The notes: generated from the sequence alone by a model not told the origin. Positions 1-9,959 are shown, counted from the stretch's first letter. The stretch: 64,000 bases of DNA from Dysgonamonadaceae bacterium (GCA_031275735.1 JAISOJ010000009.1:1-64000), one strand, 5' to 3'. Translations and numbers: made by a program.

Positions 1-1
1 C

Positions 2-97
2 GAAATAGAAAAAATAGAAGTTCATATAGCAGAGGCGCAGAAAATAATTGACGATATGCCGATGTTGAAAAATGAAATATTGAAAAAATATTTGTAG
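2..97 (+). CDS. C-terminal tail of a type I restriction-modification specificity (HsdS-like) protein, truncated by the window edge
   Basis: The first bases are open in frame 2 and end at a TAG at 95-97, giving 31 residues that begin EIEKIEVHIAEAQKIIDD and end in KNEILKKYL. This charged coiled-coil ending (EIEKIE...AQKIID...K..IL.KYL) is what I know from the C-termini of type I restriction specificity subunits, and of methylase/specificity fusions, in Bacteroidales. The 5' part lies outside the window, so the assignment rests on a short, low-complexity helix and is tentative. The rest of the protein could be intact or decayed. A remnant of the restriction subunit (hsdR) is found separately near 10.5 kb. 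Confidence 0.4.
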   Translation, partial: EIEKIEVHIAEAQKIIDDMPMLKNEILKKYL

Positions 98-228
98 ACA
101 CAAGAGAATATGACTGTTATACGCTATGTAAATACAAAAGAAGGAGAAGAAATAAAAAGGAGCGCTTTGCTATTTCTGATTTTCAAATTAACTCATAATC
201 ATCTACGATAAAAAGAAAAAAATTGTGA

Positions 229-474
229 GCGTCGATTATAGGAGAAAATATTGTTGCAAATTTTAAGTTTATAGATTTTTATTTTTCTCCCGAATCCCAC
301 AGGCTGGCATTTTTCAATGATTACCTTGCTAATTCCAATCAAATATTCAAATATTTTAAAGAAGCAAGCAGCAAAATTTTAGGAAAAGGACAAATCAATG
401 TTACAGTTGGTTCGCTACGTTCTGCTCAATTCTGCTTTTTGCGGAAGCGCTTATTTTATACTATGCTCGCTTAG
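229..474 (+). pseudogene. possible decayed coding fragment without a start codon
   Basis: This frame is open for 81 codons after a TGA and has no convincing start. Its middle translates to ordinary-looking protein (FIDFYFSPESHRLAFFND, then YLANSNQIFKYFK). The last ~25 codons change character and end at TAG 472-474. It lies just after the restriction-system tail and may be another broken piece of that locus, for example target-recognition sequence. I cannot name a family. The remaining bases of 98-577 hold nothing else I recognise except the hairpin at 511-566. Confidence 0.2.
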
Positions 475-510
475 TTTTGTGCGTAGGAAATACATCGCAA
501 AATTATAAAT

Positions 511-566
511 TAAAGTTCCATTAATTTCTATTTTCTATTGAATATCAGTAAATTAATGGAACTTTA
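511..566 (-). terminator. perfect 17-bp inverted repeat after the M16 peptidase gene
   Basis: Arms TAAAGTTCCATTAATTT (511-527) and AAATTAATGGAACTTTA (550-566) are exact reverse complements around a 22-nt loop. The hairpin begins 12 nt past the M16 stop codon on the minus strand and is followed by AT-rich sequence, so it probably ends that transcript. There is no long uridine run, so this is a likely rather than textbook terminator. Confidence 0.5.
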
Positions 567-577
567 GTAACTTACTT

Positions 578-3502
578 TCAATATCCGAACAATTCTTCCA
601 AAGGCAATTCTTTTACTTCGGCAATCTTGTTCAAATACTTGAAATCAATCATATCTTTTTTACCTATAAGCAACACAGAATACGGAAGCGGTTTAACATG
701 ATTTTCAAAATAATTCTGAACGTCATTCAAAGTCATCGTTTGCATCGCTTCGAAGACCGGCTTACGGTAATCGTAATCAATTCCTAAATCTTGCAACCCC
801 ATATATGTCCAAAAAACGGATGTTTTGGTCAATCTTTCCGAACGTATGTTATTCAATGCCGTTTCTTTACTAATTGAAAAAGCTTTTTCCGACAGAGGCA
901 TATCCCTCAGAAGTTCCTGAAACGCATCCATAGCATTAACCATTTTGTCGGCTTGCGTGCCTACATACGCCATCACATAATTGGAATGATTTTTCCGGGA
1001 AGGTGTAGATACATAAGCATAAGCTGAATACGCCAAAGCCCGTGCTTCCCTGATTTCTTGGAATACAATGGAACTCATTCCTCCTCCGTAATACACGTTG
1101 AACATGTCTTGATAAGGCATCAATGCCGGATCAAAAACAGCATCTTTAGCTAAGAATATAATTTCCGCCTGTACCATATCATAATCGGCAAAATAAACTA
1201 CCGGCTTATCCATAGGTAATTCGGGATATTCTACCCTTGGAGGAACTTCCTGCAATGCATCAGGTATTTTGACTTTTTTTAACAAGGAAAGTACTTTTTC
1301 TTTTTCTTCCGGACCATAATAGTAAAAACCATGTTTATAGGATGAAAAATTCTTTATAATATCTACTAATTCCTGCGGATCAATTGCTTTTAATTCCGAT
1401 TTCGTCAAAATATCGGTAAACTGAGATTTGGATCCGAATTTGGCATAATGAACCAACCCATTCCGAAGAATTTGGTCCTTGTTCAATTTAGCATTTTCCC
1501 GTTGTTTAAGGATATCATTCACCAAATTGTCGTAAGCTTCTTGATTTACAACCGCGTCATTTATCATTTCTTCCATTAACGCCAACGAGCGATCCATTGT
1601 TTCGTCTAAACCGAAAAGGTTAACATACGAACGTCCGGATGTAGAATATGTATTGAAATACATCGCCAGTTTATACATTTCCATTTTTAATTCTTCGGGA
1701 GTATATTTGGAAGTGCCTAAATAAGGTAAATACCTAAAAGCCAAAGCTAATTTTTTATCGGTAATATTGGATATTTCTACAAACTGATTCAAAGAGTAAA
1801 TTTTGTTGGATGTATTTTTAGTATAATAAAAATCAACGCCATCTTTAACAGATTCTTTCTTAATCACTTCCTTAAAATCGATAAATACCGGTTCAATTTG
1901 TTCCGTTTCCATTGCCAACAAGTCTTTGGAAAATTCGGATTCTTTATCGCGATTAACCAAAACCGCCGTGATGGCCGGTTTTTCCACCACTACTTTCTCT
2001 TTATTTTCACCGGTTCTTTTATAAACTGTTACATAATTATTTCCAAAGAAACGATTCGCAAATTCTACCACGTTTGCTTTTGTCAATTTAGCCATTTCGT
2101 CAATTTCCGAAACATAGTCTTTCCACGGAATTTGACCTATAAAAGCATCTAAGAAGTTATAGCAAGCCGACCGGCTGTCGGTAATTTCAATCACTTCCAA
2201 CTTTTTGTTATTGATAATGGCTTCCAATAGTTTCTCATCGAAATCGCCGGCTTTCAATTTCCCTATTTCTTCCTGAATTAATTGGCTTATTTCTTCCAAT
2301 GTTTGTCCTTCGCGAGGGCTACCAATAAAGTAAAAGACGCCATAATCGACCATTGATTCAGCTCCAACATTCAATCCTAAGACTTTTTGCTTCTGCAATA
2401 AGTCAAGGTCAATCAAACCGGCTTTCCCATTGTTGAAAATGTCGGCAATTAGCTTCAGGTATAAAGCTTCTTCTGATTTGATATTGCCAAATCGATATCC
2501 CACAAAAATCCGCTCTTGGTCGGGGGTGGCTGCTTCAAAAGTTTTAGTAGCAGTAATAGGAGCTTCTTCAATCGTATCTTCACGGACCAAATCGTTGTTG
2601 GATTTCATCTGTCCGAAATATTTATCTACCAGTTGAATGGTCTTTTCAAAATCCAGATCGCCGGTCATTAACACAGCCATATTATTAGGAACATAAAATT
2701 TCTTTTGGAAAGCCATTACACTGTACATAGAAGGCGTTTTCAGATGTTCCGGCAAACCAATTACATCCGTTTTATAAGGATGTTTTTCAAATAAACCGCC
2801 AAACCCTTTCTCCCATATCAAGGAAAAACCATTATCTTGGCTTCTATTAAATTCTTCATAAACCGTTTCTAATTCCGTATGGAACAAACGAAGTTGCATA
2901 TTAGTAAAACGTTCAAATTCCAATTTCAAAAAAGGCTCCAACTTGTTGGAAGGAATTTCATTAACGTAAGCCGTCATATCGTAACTGGTAAATGCATTGG
3001 TTCCAGAGGCCCCAAGAGCTCCCGTCAATTTATCGTATTCATTTGAAATAGCATATTTGGAAGCTTCATTAGAAACGGCATCGATTTGCTTGTAAATTTC
3101 TTTTCGTTCTTGAGCCGATTCTGTTTTTTTATGCAACTCAAACAAATCAAAGATACTATCCAATAAAGACTTTTCCGTTTCCCAATCGGAGGTACCGAAA
3201 TTACTTGTTCCCTTAAACATCATGTGTTCAAGATAATGGGCTAAACCCGTATTATCTCGCGGCTCGTCTTTCGAACCCGCACGAACGGCAATAACCGTTT
3301 GAATACGAGGCTCATCCGTATTTTTCGATAAATAAACCTTTAAACCATTCTCCAAGGTGTAGATACGCGCCTTGTATGGATCATTAGTAACTTCTTCATA
3401 CTGATATCCATTACTGTCTTTTTGGGATATTGTTTCATATCCCTTCTTTTCGCAAGCTGCCCATAAAAACAACGTGCTTAATAATAAAACTACCTTTTTC
3501 AT
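578..3502 (-). CDS. M16 family zinc metallopeptidase, probable lipoprotein (974 aa)
   Basis: This is a pitrilysin/insulinase-type (M16) peptidase that cleaves peptides in the cell envelope. The inverted zinc motif HxxEH is present as H89-Y-L-E92-H93 in GLAHYLEHMMFKG, and the acidic downstream helix (ETVYEEFNR) carries the expected third ligand glutamate. At 974 residues it has the full length of a two-repeat PqqL-like protein: an active N-terminal M16 pair and a C-terminal half without the zinc motif. The N-terminus (hydrophobic, then AAC at residues 15-17) looks like a lipoprotein signal, although tryptophan at -3 is atypical. The ATG start is supported by a TATCTTTG element at 3548-3555 upstream. 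It is transcribed divergently from the TolC operon, and a stem-loop follows its stop codon. Confidence 0.9.
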   Translation of the reverse strand: MKKVVLLLSTLFLWAACEKKGYETISQKDSNGYQYEEVTNDPYKARIYTLENGLKVYLSKNTDEPRIQTVIAVRAGSKDEPRDNTGLAHYLEHMMFKGTSNFGTSDWETEKSLLDSIFDLFELHKKTESAQERKEIYKQIDAVSNEASKYAISNEYDKLTGALGASGTNAFTSYDMTAYVNEIPSNKLEPFLKLEFERFTNMQLRLFHTELETVYEEFNRSQDNGFSLIWEKGFGGLFEKHPYKTDVIGLPEHLKTPSMYSVMAFQKKFYVPNNMAVLMTGDLDFEKTIQLVDKYFGQMKSNNDLVREDTIEEAPITATKTFEAATPDQERIFVGYRFGNIKSEEALYLKLIADIFNNGKAGLIDLDLLQKQKVLGLNVGAESMVDYGVFYFIGSPREGQTLEEISQLIQEEIGKLKAGDFDEKLLEAIINNKKLEVIEITDSRSACYNFLDAFIGQIPWKDYVSEIDEMAKLTKANVVEFANRFFGNNYVTVYKRTGENKEKVVVEKPAITAVLVNRDKESEFSKDLLAMETEQIEPVFIDFKEVIKKESVKDGVDFYYTKNTSNKIYSLNQFVEISNITDKKLALAFRYLPYLGTSKYTPEELKMEMYKLAMYFNTYSTSGRSYVNLFGLDETMDRSLALMEEMINDAVVNQEAYDNLVNDILKQRENAKLNKDQILRNGLVHYAKFGSKSQFTDILTKSELKAIDPQELVDIIKNFSSYKHGFYYYGPEEKEKVLSLLKKVKIPDALQEVPPRVEYPELPMDKPVVYFADYDMVQAEIIFLAKDAVFDPALMPYQDMFNVYYGGGMSSIVFQEIREARALAYSAYAYVSTPSRKNHSNYVMAYVGTQADKMVNAMDAFQELLRDMPLSEKAFSISKETALNNIRSERLTKTSVFWTYMGLQDLGIDYDYRKPVFEAMQTMTLNDVQNYFENHVKPLPYSVLLIGKKDMIDFKYLNKIAEVKELPLEELFGY

Positions 3503-3547
3503 TTAACAAAATTTATTTTTATTTTCATCCTAAATAATTTGATTTGT

Positions 3548-3555
3548 CAAAGATA
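3548..3555 (-). promoter_or_regulatory. -7 element of the M16 peptidase gene
   Basis: On the minus strand this reads TATCTTTG, matching the Bacteroidota -7 consensus TAnnTTTG. It lies 45 nt from the ATG at 3502. No clear -33 TTTG was found at the usual distance. Confidence 0.45.
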
Positions 3556-3569
3556 AATAATTTTTTTCT

Positions 3570-3577
3570 TAAATTTG
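3570..3577 (+). promoter_or_regulatory. -7 element of the tolC export operon
   Basis: TAAATTTG matches TAnnTTTG. A TTTG at 3543-3546 could be the -33 box, but the spacing of 23 nt is a little long. A leader of about 130 nt would follow. This element and the M16 promoter lie almost back to back. Confidence 0.4.
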
Positions 3578-3711
3578 CGACAGGTTTCAATATATTTTTG
3601 AAGAGTAATGAAATCGATGCTGAAAGATCATATATAACACAAAGTAACCGATTAGGTATCATTCCATCGAACACTGCTTTTCAGCTTTAAATTTCAGTTT
3701 TTGGTTGCTGT

Positions 3712-5190
3712 ATGAAAACATTTTTGTCCGTTTTTTTCATTTTGAATACCTGTATTATAGCTGCTGCTCAAACGGTTTTAAATCTACAGGATTGCCGGAA
3801 TTTAGCTATTGAAAATAATAAACAATTGAAAATCAGCAAAGAAAATATAAAAAAAGTTTCAGAAGAAAAAAAGTCAGCTTTTACCCAGTATCTGCCGGAC
3901 ATATCCATAAATGGGTCTTATATTTATAATCAAAAGAATATTTCACTTTTAAATGAAGACAAATTCTTGCCGATAGGCACGGTAATGCCGGATGGCAGCT
4001 TCGGTTTTACGGAAGAACAAGTCAATAACTCATGGATTTCAATATTAGACAAAAGGGTTCCTTTAGATGCAACAGGAAAACCTTTTGATCCATATCAAGA
4101 GCCGGACAAAATTCTTTGGAAAGAACATACTATCATTCCCAAAAAAGAATTTGAGTTAAATATTCACCATGTTTTCGTAGGAAATATTTCAGTGATTCAA
4201 CCTCTTTTTATGGGAGGAAAAATCACTGCTTACAACCAAATTACCCGCTATGCCGAAGAATTAGCTAAAACCGTGAACGAAACCGGTATGCAGGAAGTAA
4301 TCATCCAGACCGATCAAGCTTATTGGCAAACGATTTCGTTGATCGGGAAACAGACTTTAGCCCGAAATTATGTGTCTTTGCTTCAACAAATGAACAACGA
4401 CGTCCAGACCATGATAGCGGAAGGAATTGCCACGCGAGCCGAGGGACTTTCGGTAAAAGTCAAATTGAATGAAGCCGAAATGACATTGGTTCAAGTAGAA
4501 AATGGCGTACAACTATCGCGAATGGTCTTATGCCAGTTGTGTGGTTTACCTTTGGATGAAAACATTGTTTTAGCAGACGAAAATACAGAAACAATCGCCG
4601 CGGAAGAGTATGTTTTTACAGACGACGTCGTTAACGCTTGGGAAAACCGTCCCGAATTAAAAAGCCTGGATTGGGCTATTAAAATATACAAAAAGAAAGA
4701 GGCCGTTGTTTTAGCCGACATGCTTCCTACCGTAGCTTTAGCCGGGAATTACATGATAACCAATCCCAATTCTTTCAACGGGTTTCAAAACAAATTCGCC
4801 GGTTCGTGGAATGTAGGCGTTATCGTTAACATTCCTGTCTTCCATTGGGGAGAAAAGCAACATAAGCTTCGTGCCGCTCAGGCGGAAACGCGAATTAAGC
4901 AATTGGAAATGGACGAAGCAAAAGAAAAAATCGAATTACAGCTTAATCAAGCTATATTCAAATTGAAAGAAGCTCAAAAGAAATTGGTCGCCGCAAATAA
5001 AAATAAAGAAAATGCCGACGAAAACTTACGTTATGCTAATTTGGGTTTCAAAGAAGGAGTCATTCCGTCTTTGAATGTAATGGAAGCGCAAACAGCTTGG
5101 TACAAAGCAGAATCTGAGCTTATTGACGCAAAGATAGCCGTCCGATTGAGAGAGACGGAATTGGAAAAAGCACAAGGAAAAATTAAATAA
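3712..5190 (+). CDS. TolC-family outer membrane efflux protein (492 aa)
   Basis: This is the outer-membrane channel of a tripartite exporter. The signal peptide ends IAAAQ, with cleavage expected before Q20. Two OEP-type repeats follow, with the long alpha-helical stretches typical of TolC: NLQDCRNLAIENNKQLKIS near the start of the mature chain, and a helix rich in Lys/Glu/Ala before the end (KEAQKKLVAANKNKENADENL). The length is normal for the family. It is the first gene of a four-gene operon with a HlyD-type adaptor and two ABC-2 permeases. An 88-nt gap separates it from the adaptor gene. The substrate cannot be read from the sequence. Confidence 0.93.
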   Translation: MKTFLSVFFILNTCIIAAAQTVLNLQDCRNLAIENNKQLKISKENIKKVSEEKKSAFTQYLPDISINGSYIYNQKNISLLNEDKFLPIGTVMPDGSFGFTEEQVNNSWISILDKRVPLDATGKPFDPYQEPDKILWKEHTIIPKKEFELNIHHVFVGNISVIQPLFMGGKITAYNQITRYAEELAKTVNETGMQEVIIQTDQAYWQTISLIGKQTLARNYVSLLQQMNNDVQTMIAEGIATRAEGLSVKVKLNEAEMTLVQVENGVQLSRMVLCQLCGLPLDENIVLADENTETIAAEEYVFTDDVVNAWENRPELKSLDWAIKIYKKKEAVVLADMLPTVALAGNYMITNPNSFNGFQNKFAGSWNVGVIVNIPVFHWGEKQHKLRAAQAETRIKQLEMDEAKEKIELQLNQAIFKLKEAQKKLVAANKNKENADENLRYANLGFKEGVIPSLNVMEAQTAWYKAESELIDAKIAVRLRETELEKAQGKIK

Positions 5191-5278
5191 TAAATAATTA
5201 TGAATGAAGCCGACACGCAAAATTAAAGTTGCGCTACAAATGGTAAGATATCATTCATAGCTCATAATAGTTATCATC

Positions 5279-6280
5279 ATGGATGCAGATGCACAAATTA
5301 CGAGAAAAAACAACATGCTCTTAGCTTTCATTGGTATAATAGCTACCCTCGTGTTGATTGCTGTAATAGGATGGTTTGTTCTAAAACCCAATACTGAAAT
5401 TATCCAAGGGCAGGTAGAAACCACTGAAGTAAGAATATCAGGAAAAGTTCCGGGTCGTATTTTGGAACTAAAAATCCAAGAAGGAGCAACTGTACGCAAA
5501 GGCGACACATTAGCCGTCGTCGATAGTCCGGAAGTATTAGCGAAACTTAAACAAGCGCAAGCAGTTGAAAATGCTGCCCAAGCGCAAAAAGCCAAAGCCG
5601 TCAAAGGTGTCCGCCAAGAGCAAATTGCGTCTGCTTACGCCCTTTGGCAAAAAGCCAAAGCCGGTTTAGAAATTGCCGAAAAATCTTATCAAAGGGTACA
5701 TAATCTCTTTGAACAAGGTGTCGTTTCCGCACAAAAATACGACGAAGCTGAAGCAAATTTTCACGCAATGAAAGCCACCGAACAAGCTGCTCTTTTTCAA
5801 TACCAAATGGCTAAAAACGGCGCTGAAAAGGAAGATAAATTAGCTGCCGAAGCTTTGGTCAATCAAGCAAAAGGAGTTGTCGACGAAGTAGAGTCTTATC
5901 TCCACGAAACATGCCTCATTGCTCCTATCGACGGCGAAATATCAGAAATTTTCATTAAAACAGGAGAATTAGTCGGAACGGGAGCCCCAATAATGAACGT
6001 TATGGATAAAAAAGATGCTTGGGTGATTTTTAATATCAGGGAAGATTTATTAAAAGGAATAACTAAAGGAAGCACAATTACGGCTTATGTTCCCGCTCTG
6101 GATAGAGAAATACTATTAATGGTTTACTATTTGAAGGATCAAGGCGTTTATGCTTCATGGAAGGCTACTAAAACAAGAGGTCAGTACGATTTGAAGACTT
6201 TCGAAGTGAAAGCTCGCCCTGAAACTTACATTGAAGGATTATATCCGGGTATGTCTGTAATAGTAAAGAATTGGAAATGA
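5279..6280 (+). CDS. HlyD-family periplasmic adaptor subunit (333 aa)
   Basis: This membrane-fusion protein links inner-membrane permeases to the TolC channel. A single transmembrane anchor covers about residues 13-35 (LLAFIGIIATLVLIAVIGWF). It is followed by a biotinyl-lipoyl-like half (GKVPGRILELKIQEGATVRKGD), an alpha-helical hairpin rich in Ala/Lys/Gln (about 80-200), and the second lipoyl half (LIAPIDGEISEIFIKTGE), then a beta-barrel region. There is no cleavable signal. The stop codon overlaps the ATG of the next gene (ATGA at 6277-6280), which indicates translational coupling. Confidence 0.92.
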   Translation: MDADAQITRKNNMLLAFIGIIATLVLIAVIGWFVLKPNTEIIQGQVETTEVRISGKVPGRILELKIQEGATVRKGDTLAVVDSPEVLAKLKQAQAVENAAQAQKAKAVKGVRQEQIASAYALWQKAKAGLEIAEKSYQRVHNLFEQGVVSAQKYDEAEANFHAMKATEQAALFQYQMAKNGAEKEDKLAAEALVNQAKGVVDEVESYLHETCLIAPIDGEISEIFIKTGELVGTGAPIMNVMDKKDAWVIFNIREDLLKGITKGSTITAYVPALDREILLMVYYLKDQGVYASWKATKTRGQYDLKTFEVKARPETYIEGLYPGMSVIVKNWK

Positions 6281-7443
6281 ATGTGTCTGATATATTTAGG
6301 ATTGCAGGAAGGGAAGTAAGGCGTCTGTTTTCCGGTAAAATCTACTGGTTTTGCATTTTTTTTGTTCCGCTATTTTCGTGCATATTCTTCTTGTCGCTTA
6401 TGCAGGAGGGATTGCCTTCCAATATACCCATTGCCATCGTCGATGAAGATAAAACTTCTACTTCAAGAGCATTAATCCGTCAATTAGATCTGCTTGAAGG
6501 AGTCGAAGTAATAGAAGTATATGAAAATTTTAATCAGGCACAAACAGCGATGCAAAAAGGAAATATATACGGAGTATACCTTATTCCCCGCCATTTTACA
6601 AAAAAAACGGTTTCCGGTAAACAACCGGTATTATCCTTTTATACTAATAATTCTTATATGATGGCGGGTTCTATTGCAATGCGCGATATGAAAACTGCTT
6701 CCGTCTTAGCTGCCGCTTCTGCTGTTTTGCAAACAGGAAGAGCCAAAGGTTATAACGATCAACAAATAACGGCAAGCATACAACCCATTGTGATTGAATC
6801 GCATCCTATTGGCAATCCCGGATTGAATTATTCGGTTTATTTAAATAACCTAATCCTCCCGGGCATTTTTGCTTTGATGATTATGTGCGTAACAATTTAC
6901 AGTATTAGTATTGAAATCAAAGAAAAAACCGAAAAAGAATGGTTTTCTACTGAAAATTTTTCCATTACTTTTTCCCTCGTCGGCAAACTCCTCCCGCAAA
7001 CCATCCTTTTTTTCATTGTAGGTTTACTGTTGTACGTCATTTTGTATATTTTGATGCAATTTCCTTTTCACGGAAATATAGGATGTATGATATTGGTTTT
7101 ATTTTTATTTATTTTAGCTTCACAAGCAATGGGAGTATTTATGACCGGCTGTTTCCCTACCCTACGCTTGGGTTTGAGTTTCGCCTGCCTTTTCGGGATG
7201 ATTGCTTTTTCTATTTCGGGATTTTCATATCCGGTAAATGCCATGTACCCTCCAATACAAGCAATAAGCAATATATTTCCTCTCAGGCATTACTTCCTTA
7301 TTTATGTTGACCAAGCTTTAAATGGAAGAACTTTTTTCTACAGTTGGCCGCAATATTTATCTCTAGCAAGTTTCCTTGTTTTACCTGCATTTACTTTGCG
7401 TAATTTGAAATGGTCATTAAAATACGCTTCTTACCAAGCTTAA
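6277..7443 (+). CDS. ABC-2 type permease, first of two (388 aa)
   Basis: This inner-membrane export subunit resembles the YbhS/YbhR group. An N-terminal transmembrane helix (about 22-42, WFCIFFVPLFSCIFFLSLM) is followed by a periplasmic domain containing IPIAIVDEDKTSTSRALIRQ. Five further hydrophobic helices occupy the C-terminal half (about 190-385). I place the start at ATG 6277 rather than the upstream TTG at 6271, because ATG 6277 gives the ATGA overlap with the adaptor stop. The next permease starts 1 nt after this stop. No nucleotide-binding subunit is encoded nearby, which is a known arrangement in Bacteroidota but leaves the energy source open. Confidence 0.88.
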   Translation: MNVSDIFRIAGREVRRLFSGKIYWFCIFFVPLFSCIFFLSLMQEGLPSNIPIAIVDEDKTSTSRALIRQLDLLEGVEVIEVYENFNQAQTAMQKGNIYGVYLIPRHFTKKTVSGKQPVLSFYTNNSYMMAGSIAMRDMKTASVLAAASAVLQTGRAKGYNDQQITASIQPIVIESHPIGNPGLNYSVYLNNLILPGIFALMIMCVTIYSISIEIKEKTEKEWFSTENFSITFSLVGKLLPQTILFFIVGLLLYVILYILMQFPFHGNIGCMILVLFLFILASQAMGVFMTGCFPTLRLGLSFACLFGMIAFSISGFSYPVNAMYPPIQAISNIFPLRHYFLIYVDQALNGRTFFYSWPQYLSLASFLVLPAFTLRNLKWSLKYASYQA

Positions 7444-7444
7444 T

Positions 7445-8623
7445 ATGAAATTATTAAATACCATAGAAAAAGGGATCTCGGATTGTTTTGCCATCTGGAA
7501 ACGAGAACTGTGGAGTATCTACAAAGACGTCGGCGTATTTATCTTTTTTATCATTGTCCCGATTGTGTACCCAATCATGTATGGAATGATATATAATACC
7601 GAATCTATTCACGAAGTACCAATAATCGTTGTCGACGAATCTCATAGCCCATTAGCTCGTAAATTTATCCGCCAAATCGACGCTTCGCCCGATGTTCATG
7701 TTTTCGCTTATGCCTCTTCACTCGAAGATGCCAGGGAAAGGATAAATCGAAAAGAAGCTTACGCAATATTATTAATTCCTTCTGATTTTAGTTACAAAAT
7801 CAATCGTGGCGAACAAGCTGTGATAGCGCTTTATTCGGATATGGCGAGTATCTTATTTTATGAAGCGGTTTTTATGACGACTACCGAAATAAGTATTGAG
7901 ATGGGTTATGAAATTTTAGTGAAAACAAACGATCCTATTACCCCAGACGCCCTCCTTTCATACGAATATGTTCCTTTCTATAATCCTCAAAGCGGATTTG
8001 CTTCCTTTCTTTTGCCGGCGATTTTGATACTGGTCATTCAACAAACATTATTACTGGGAATCAGCATGTTATGTGGAACGGCAAGAGAACGTAACAACGG
8101 ACATTTAATTTCGAGAGAAAATACGGTTACCGGAATTTTACGAATTGTTGTAGGAAAAGCATTAGCATACCTAACTATTTATATTTTCACTTGTTTTTGG
8201 GCTTTAGTCATCGTCCCCAATTTGTTTAAAATACCACAGTTAGCTCAATTTAATACACTTTTGCTATTTGCATTACCTTACTTATTATCATGTATCTTTT
8301 TTGCCATGACCATAGCCGGTTTTATACGGAGCAGAGAGACGCCGATGATGGTATTGGTATTTACTTCACTTATTTTTTTGTTTATTTCAGGAATATCGTG
8401 GCCCTTACCGGCTATACCTGCCTTCTGGAAATATGTGGGATATTTAATTCCTTCCTCTTTCGGCATCCAAGGATTTGTAAAAATAAATTCTATGGGAGCC
8501 GATTTGTGGGAAATTGCATTTGAATACCGGATGTTGTGGCTACAAACAGGCATTTATTTTGTAATCACTTGCTTTATATATTATTATCAGATTACCCGCG
8601 TTTTTAAGAGTGAAAAACAGTGA
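7445..8623 (+). CDS. ABC-2 type permease, second of two (392 aa)
   Basis: It is a paralogue of the preceding permease with the same architecture. There is an N-terminal helix (about 30-50), a periplasmic domain with VPIIVVDESHSPLARKFIRQ that mirrors the IAIVDEDKTSTSRALIRQ stretch of its neighbour, and five helices near the C-terminus (for example FLLPAILILVIQQTLLLGIS). The two probably form a heterodimeric export channel with the HlyD adaptor and TolC protein encoded upstream. The ATG lies one base after the previous stop codon. No Walker motifs occur in either permease, so an ATPase, if needed, must be supplied in trans. Confidence 0.88.
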   Translation: MKLLNTIEKGISDCFAIWKRELWSIYKDVGVFIFFIIVPIVYPIMYGMIYNTESIHEVPIIVVDESHSPLARKFIRQIDASPDVHVFAYASSLEDARERINRKEAYAILLIPSDFSYKINRGEQAVIALYSDMASILFYEAVFMTTTEISIEMGYEILVKTNDPITPDALLSYEYVPFYNPQSGFASFLLPAILILVIQQTLLLGISMLCGTARERNNGHLISRENTVTGILRIVVGKALAYLTIYIFTCFWALVIVPNLFKIPQLAQFNTLLLFALPYLLSCIFFAMTIAGFIRSRETPMMVLVFTSLIFLFISGISWPLPAIPAFWKYVGYLIPSSFGIQGFVKINSMGADLWEIAFEYRMLWLQTGIYFVITCFIYYYQITRVFKSEKQ

Positions 8624-8654
8624 TGATATAAATAGAAGTAACGAAATATTTTAC

Positions 8655-8662
8655 TATATTTG
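8655..8662 (+). promoter_or_regulatory. -7 element of rarA
   Basis: TATATTTG matches TAnnTTTG and lies 20 nt before the rarA ATG, giving a very short leader. No -33 TTTG is evident. Confidence 0.45.
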
Positions 8663-8682
8663 TCAATTTCAATTAGATTATC

Positions 8683-9945
8683 ATGAATCGACCGTTAGCA
8701 GAACGAATGCGTCCTCAATCGTTGGACGATTATGCCGGACAAAGGCAATTGGTCGGTCAAGGAAGCGTGCTCCGGAAAATGATTGATACAGGGTATGTTT
8801 CTTCTTTTATTCTATGGGGACCTCCGGGTGTTGGTAAAACTACCTTGGCTAAAATTATTTCCAAACAGTTGGACATACCTTTTTATACGCTGAGCGCAGT
8901 CAATTCGGGAGTGAAAGATGTGAGGGAAGTGATTGATAAGGTCAAAAGCACGCAGTATTTTAACAGCGTACGTCCTATCCTGTTCATCGATGAAATCCAT
9001 CGCTTCAGCAAATCCCAACAAGACTCGTTGCTGGCTGCCGTCGAAAATGGAACCATCACCTTAATCGGCGCCACGACCGAAAATCCGTCTTTCGAAATCA
9101 TACGCCCTCTCCTTTCTCGTTGCCAAGTATATGTCCTGAAAAGTTTAAGCGACGACGATTTGCTTACATTAATGCATAAAGCTTTATCGGACGATATTGA
9201 ACTGAAAAAACGAAAAATAAAAATAGAAGAGACGAGCGCCATACTGCGGTTTGCCGGAGGCGACGCCCGCAAGTTACTTAATATATTGGAACTGGTTATC
9301 GAAGCCGACGAAGCCGACGAAATTGTCGTCACCGACGCTAAAGTCATCAATCGTTTACAAGAAAATCCGGCGGCTTACGACAAAGGCGGCGAAATACACT
9401 ACGATATTATTTCTGCTTATATAAAGTCCATTCGCGGAAGCGATCCGGATGGAGCCATCTACTGGTTAGCACGGATGGTTGCTGGAGGCGAAGACCCTAA
9501 ATTCATCGCCCGCCGGTTAGTAATCTCCGCTTCCGAAGATATCGGATTAGCTAATCCCAACGCTTTGTTATTGGCAAATGCTTGTTTCGAGGCCTTAACT
9601 AAAATCGGTTGGCCGGAAGGGCGAATTATCCTGGCAGAAACGACTATTTATTTGGCAACCAGTCCGAAAAGTAATTCAGCCTACATGGCTATTGAAAACG
9701 CCTTGGCTGAAGTGAACCAATCGGGCAATTTGCCGGTTCCTTTGCATTTACGCAATGCGCCTACTCAACTGATGAAAGATTTGAATTATAGTAAAGGATA
9801 TAAATACGCTCACGACTACGAAGGAAATTTCGTTGAACAGGAATTTTTACCTCCGGAAATAAAGGATAAACAATTTTGGCAGGCACAAAACAATTCCCAT
9901 GAATTAAAACTACAAGAACACGTGAGGAAATTATGGAATAAATAG
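8683..9945 (+). CDS. rarA: replication-associated recombination protein A, AAA+ ATPase (420 aa)
   Basis: RarA/MgsA is a clamp-loader-like AAA+ ATPase acting at stalled forks and single-strand-to-double-strand junctions. Walker A is GPPGVGKTT (46-54) and Walker B is FIDEIHRF (101-108). The N-terminal PLAERMRP...DYAGQ..LVG and the C-terminal MgsA tetramerisation region ([22 protein letters not shown], then [19 protein letters not shown]) are diagnostic. The length is normal (E. coli 447 aa). It stands alone between the export operon and a decayed region. Confidence 0.96.
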   Translation: MNRPLAERMRPQSLDDYAGQRQLVGQGSVLRKMIDTGYVSSFILWGPPGVGKTTLAKIISKQLDIPFYTLSAVNSGVKDVREVIDKVKSTQYFNSVRPILFIDEIHRFSKSQQDSLLAAVENGTITLIGATTENPSFEIIRPLLSRCQVYVLKSLSDDDLLTLMHKALSDDIELKKRKIKIEETSAILRFAGGDARKLLNILELVIEADEADEIVVTDAKVINRLQENPAAYDKGGEIHYDIISAYIKSIRGSDPDGAIYWLARMVAGGEDPKFIARRLVISASEDIGLANPNALLLANACFEALTKIGWPEGRIILAETTIYLATSPKSNSAYMAIENALAEVNQSGNLPVPLHLRNAPTQLMKDLNYSKGYKYAHDYEGNFVEQEFLPPEIKDKQFWQAQNNSHELKLQEHVRKLWNK

Positions 9946-9959
9946 ACAGTCCTTATTTG

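Noticed and set aside
5200-5226. Eight-codon ATG frame between the tolC and hlyD genes
   Set aside because: It is too short and has no conserved feature; it is probably chance.
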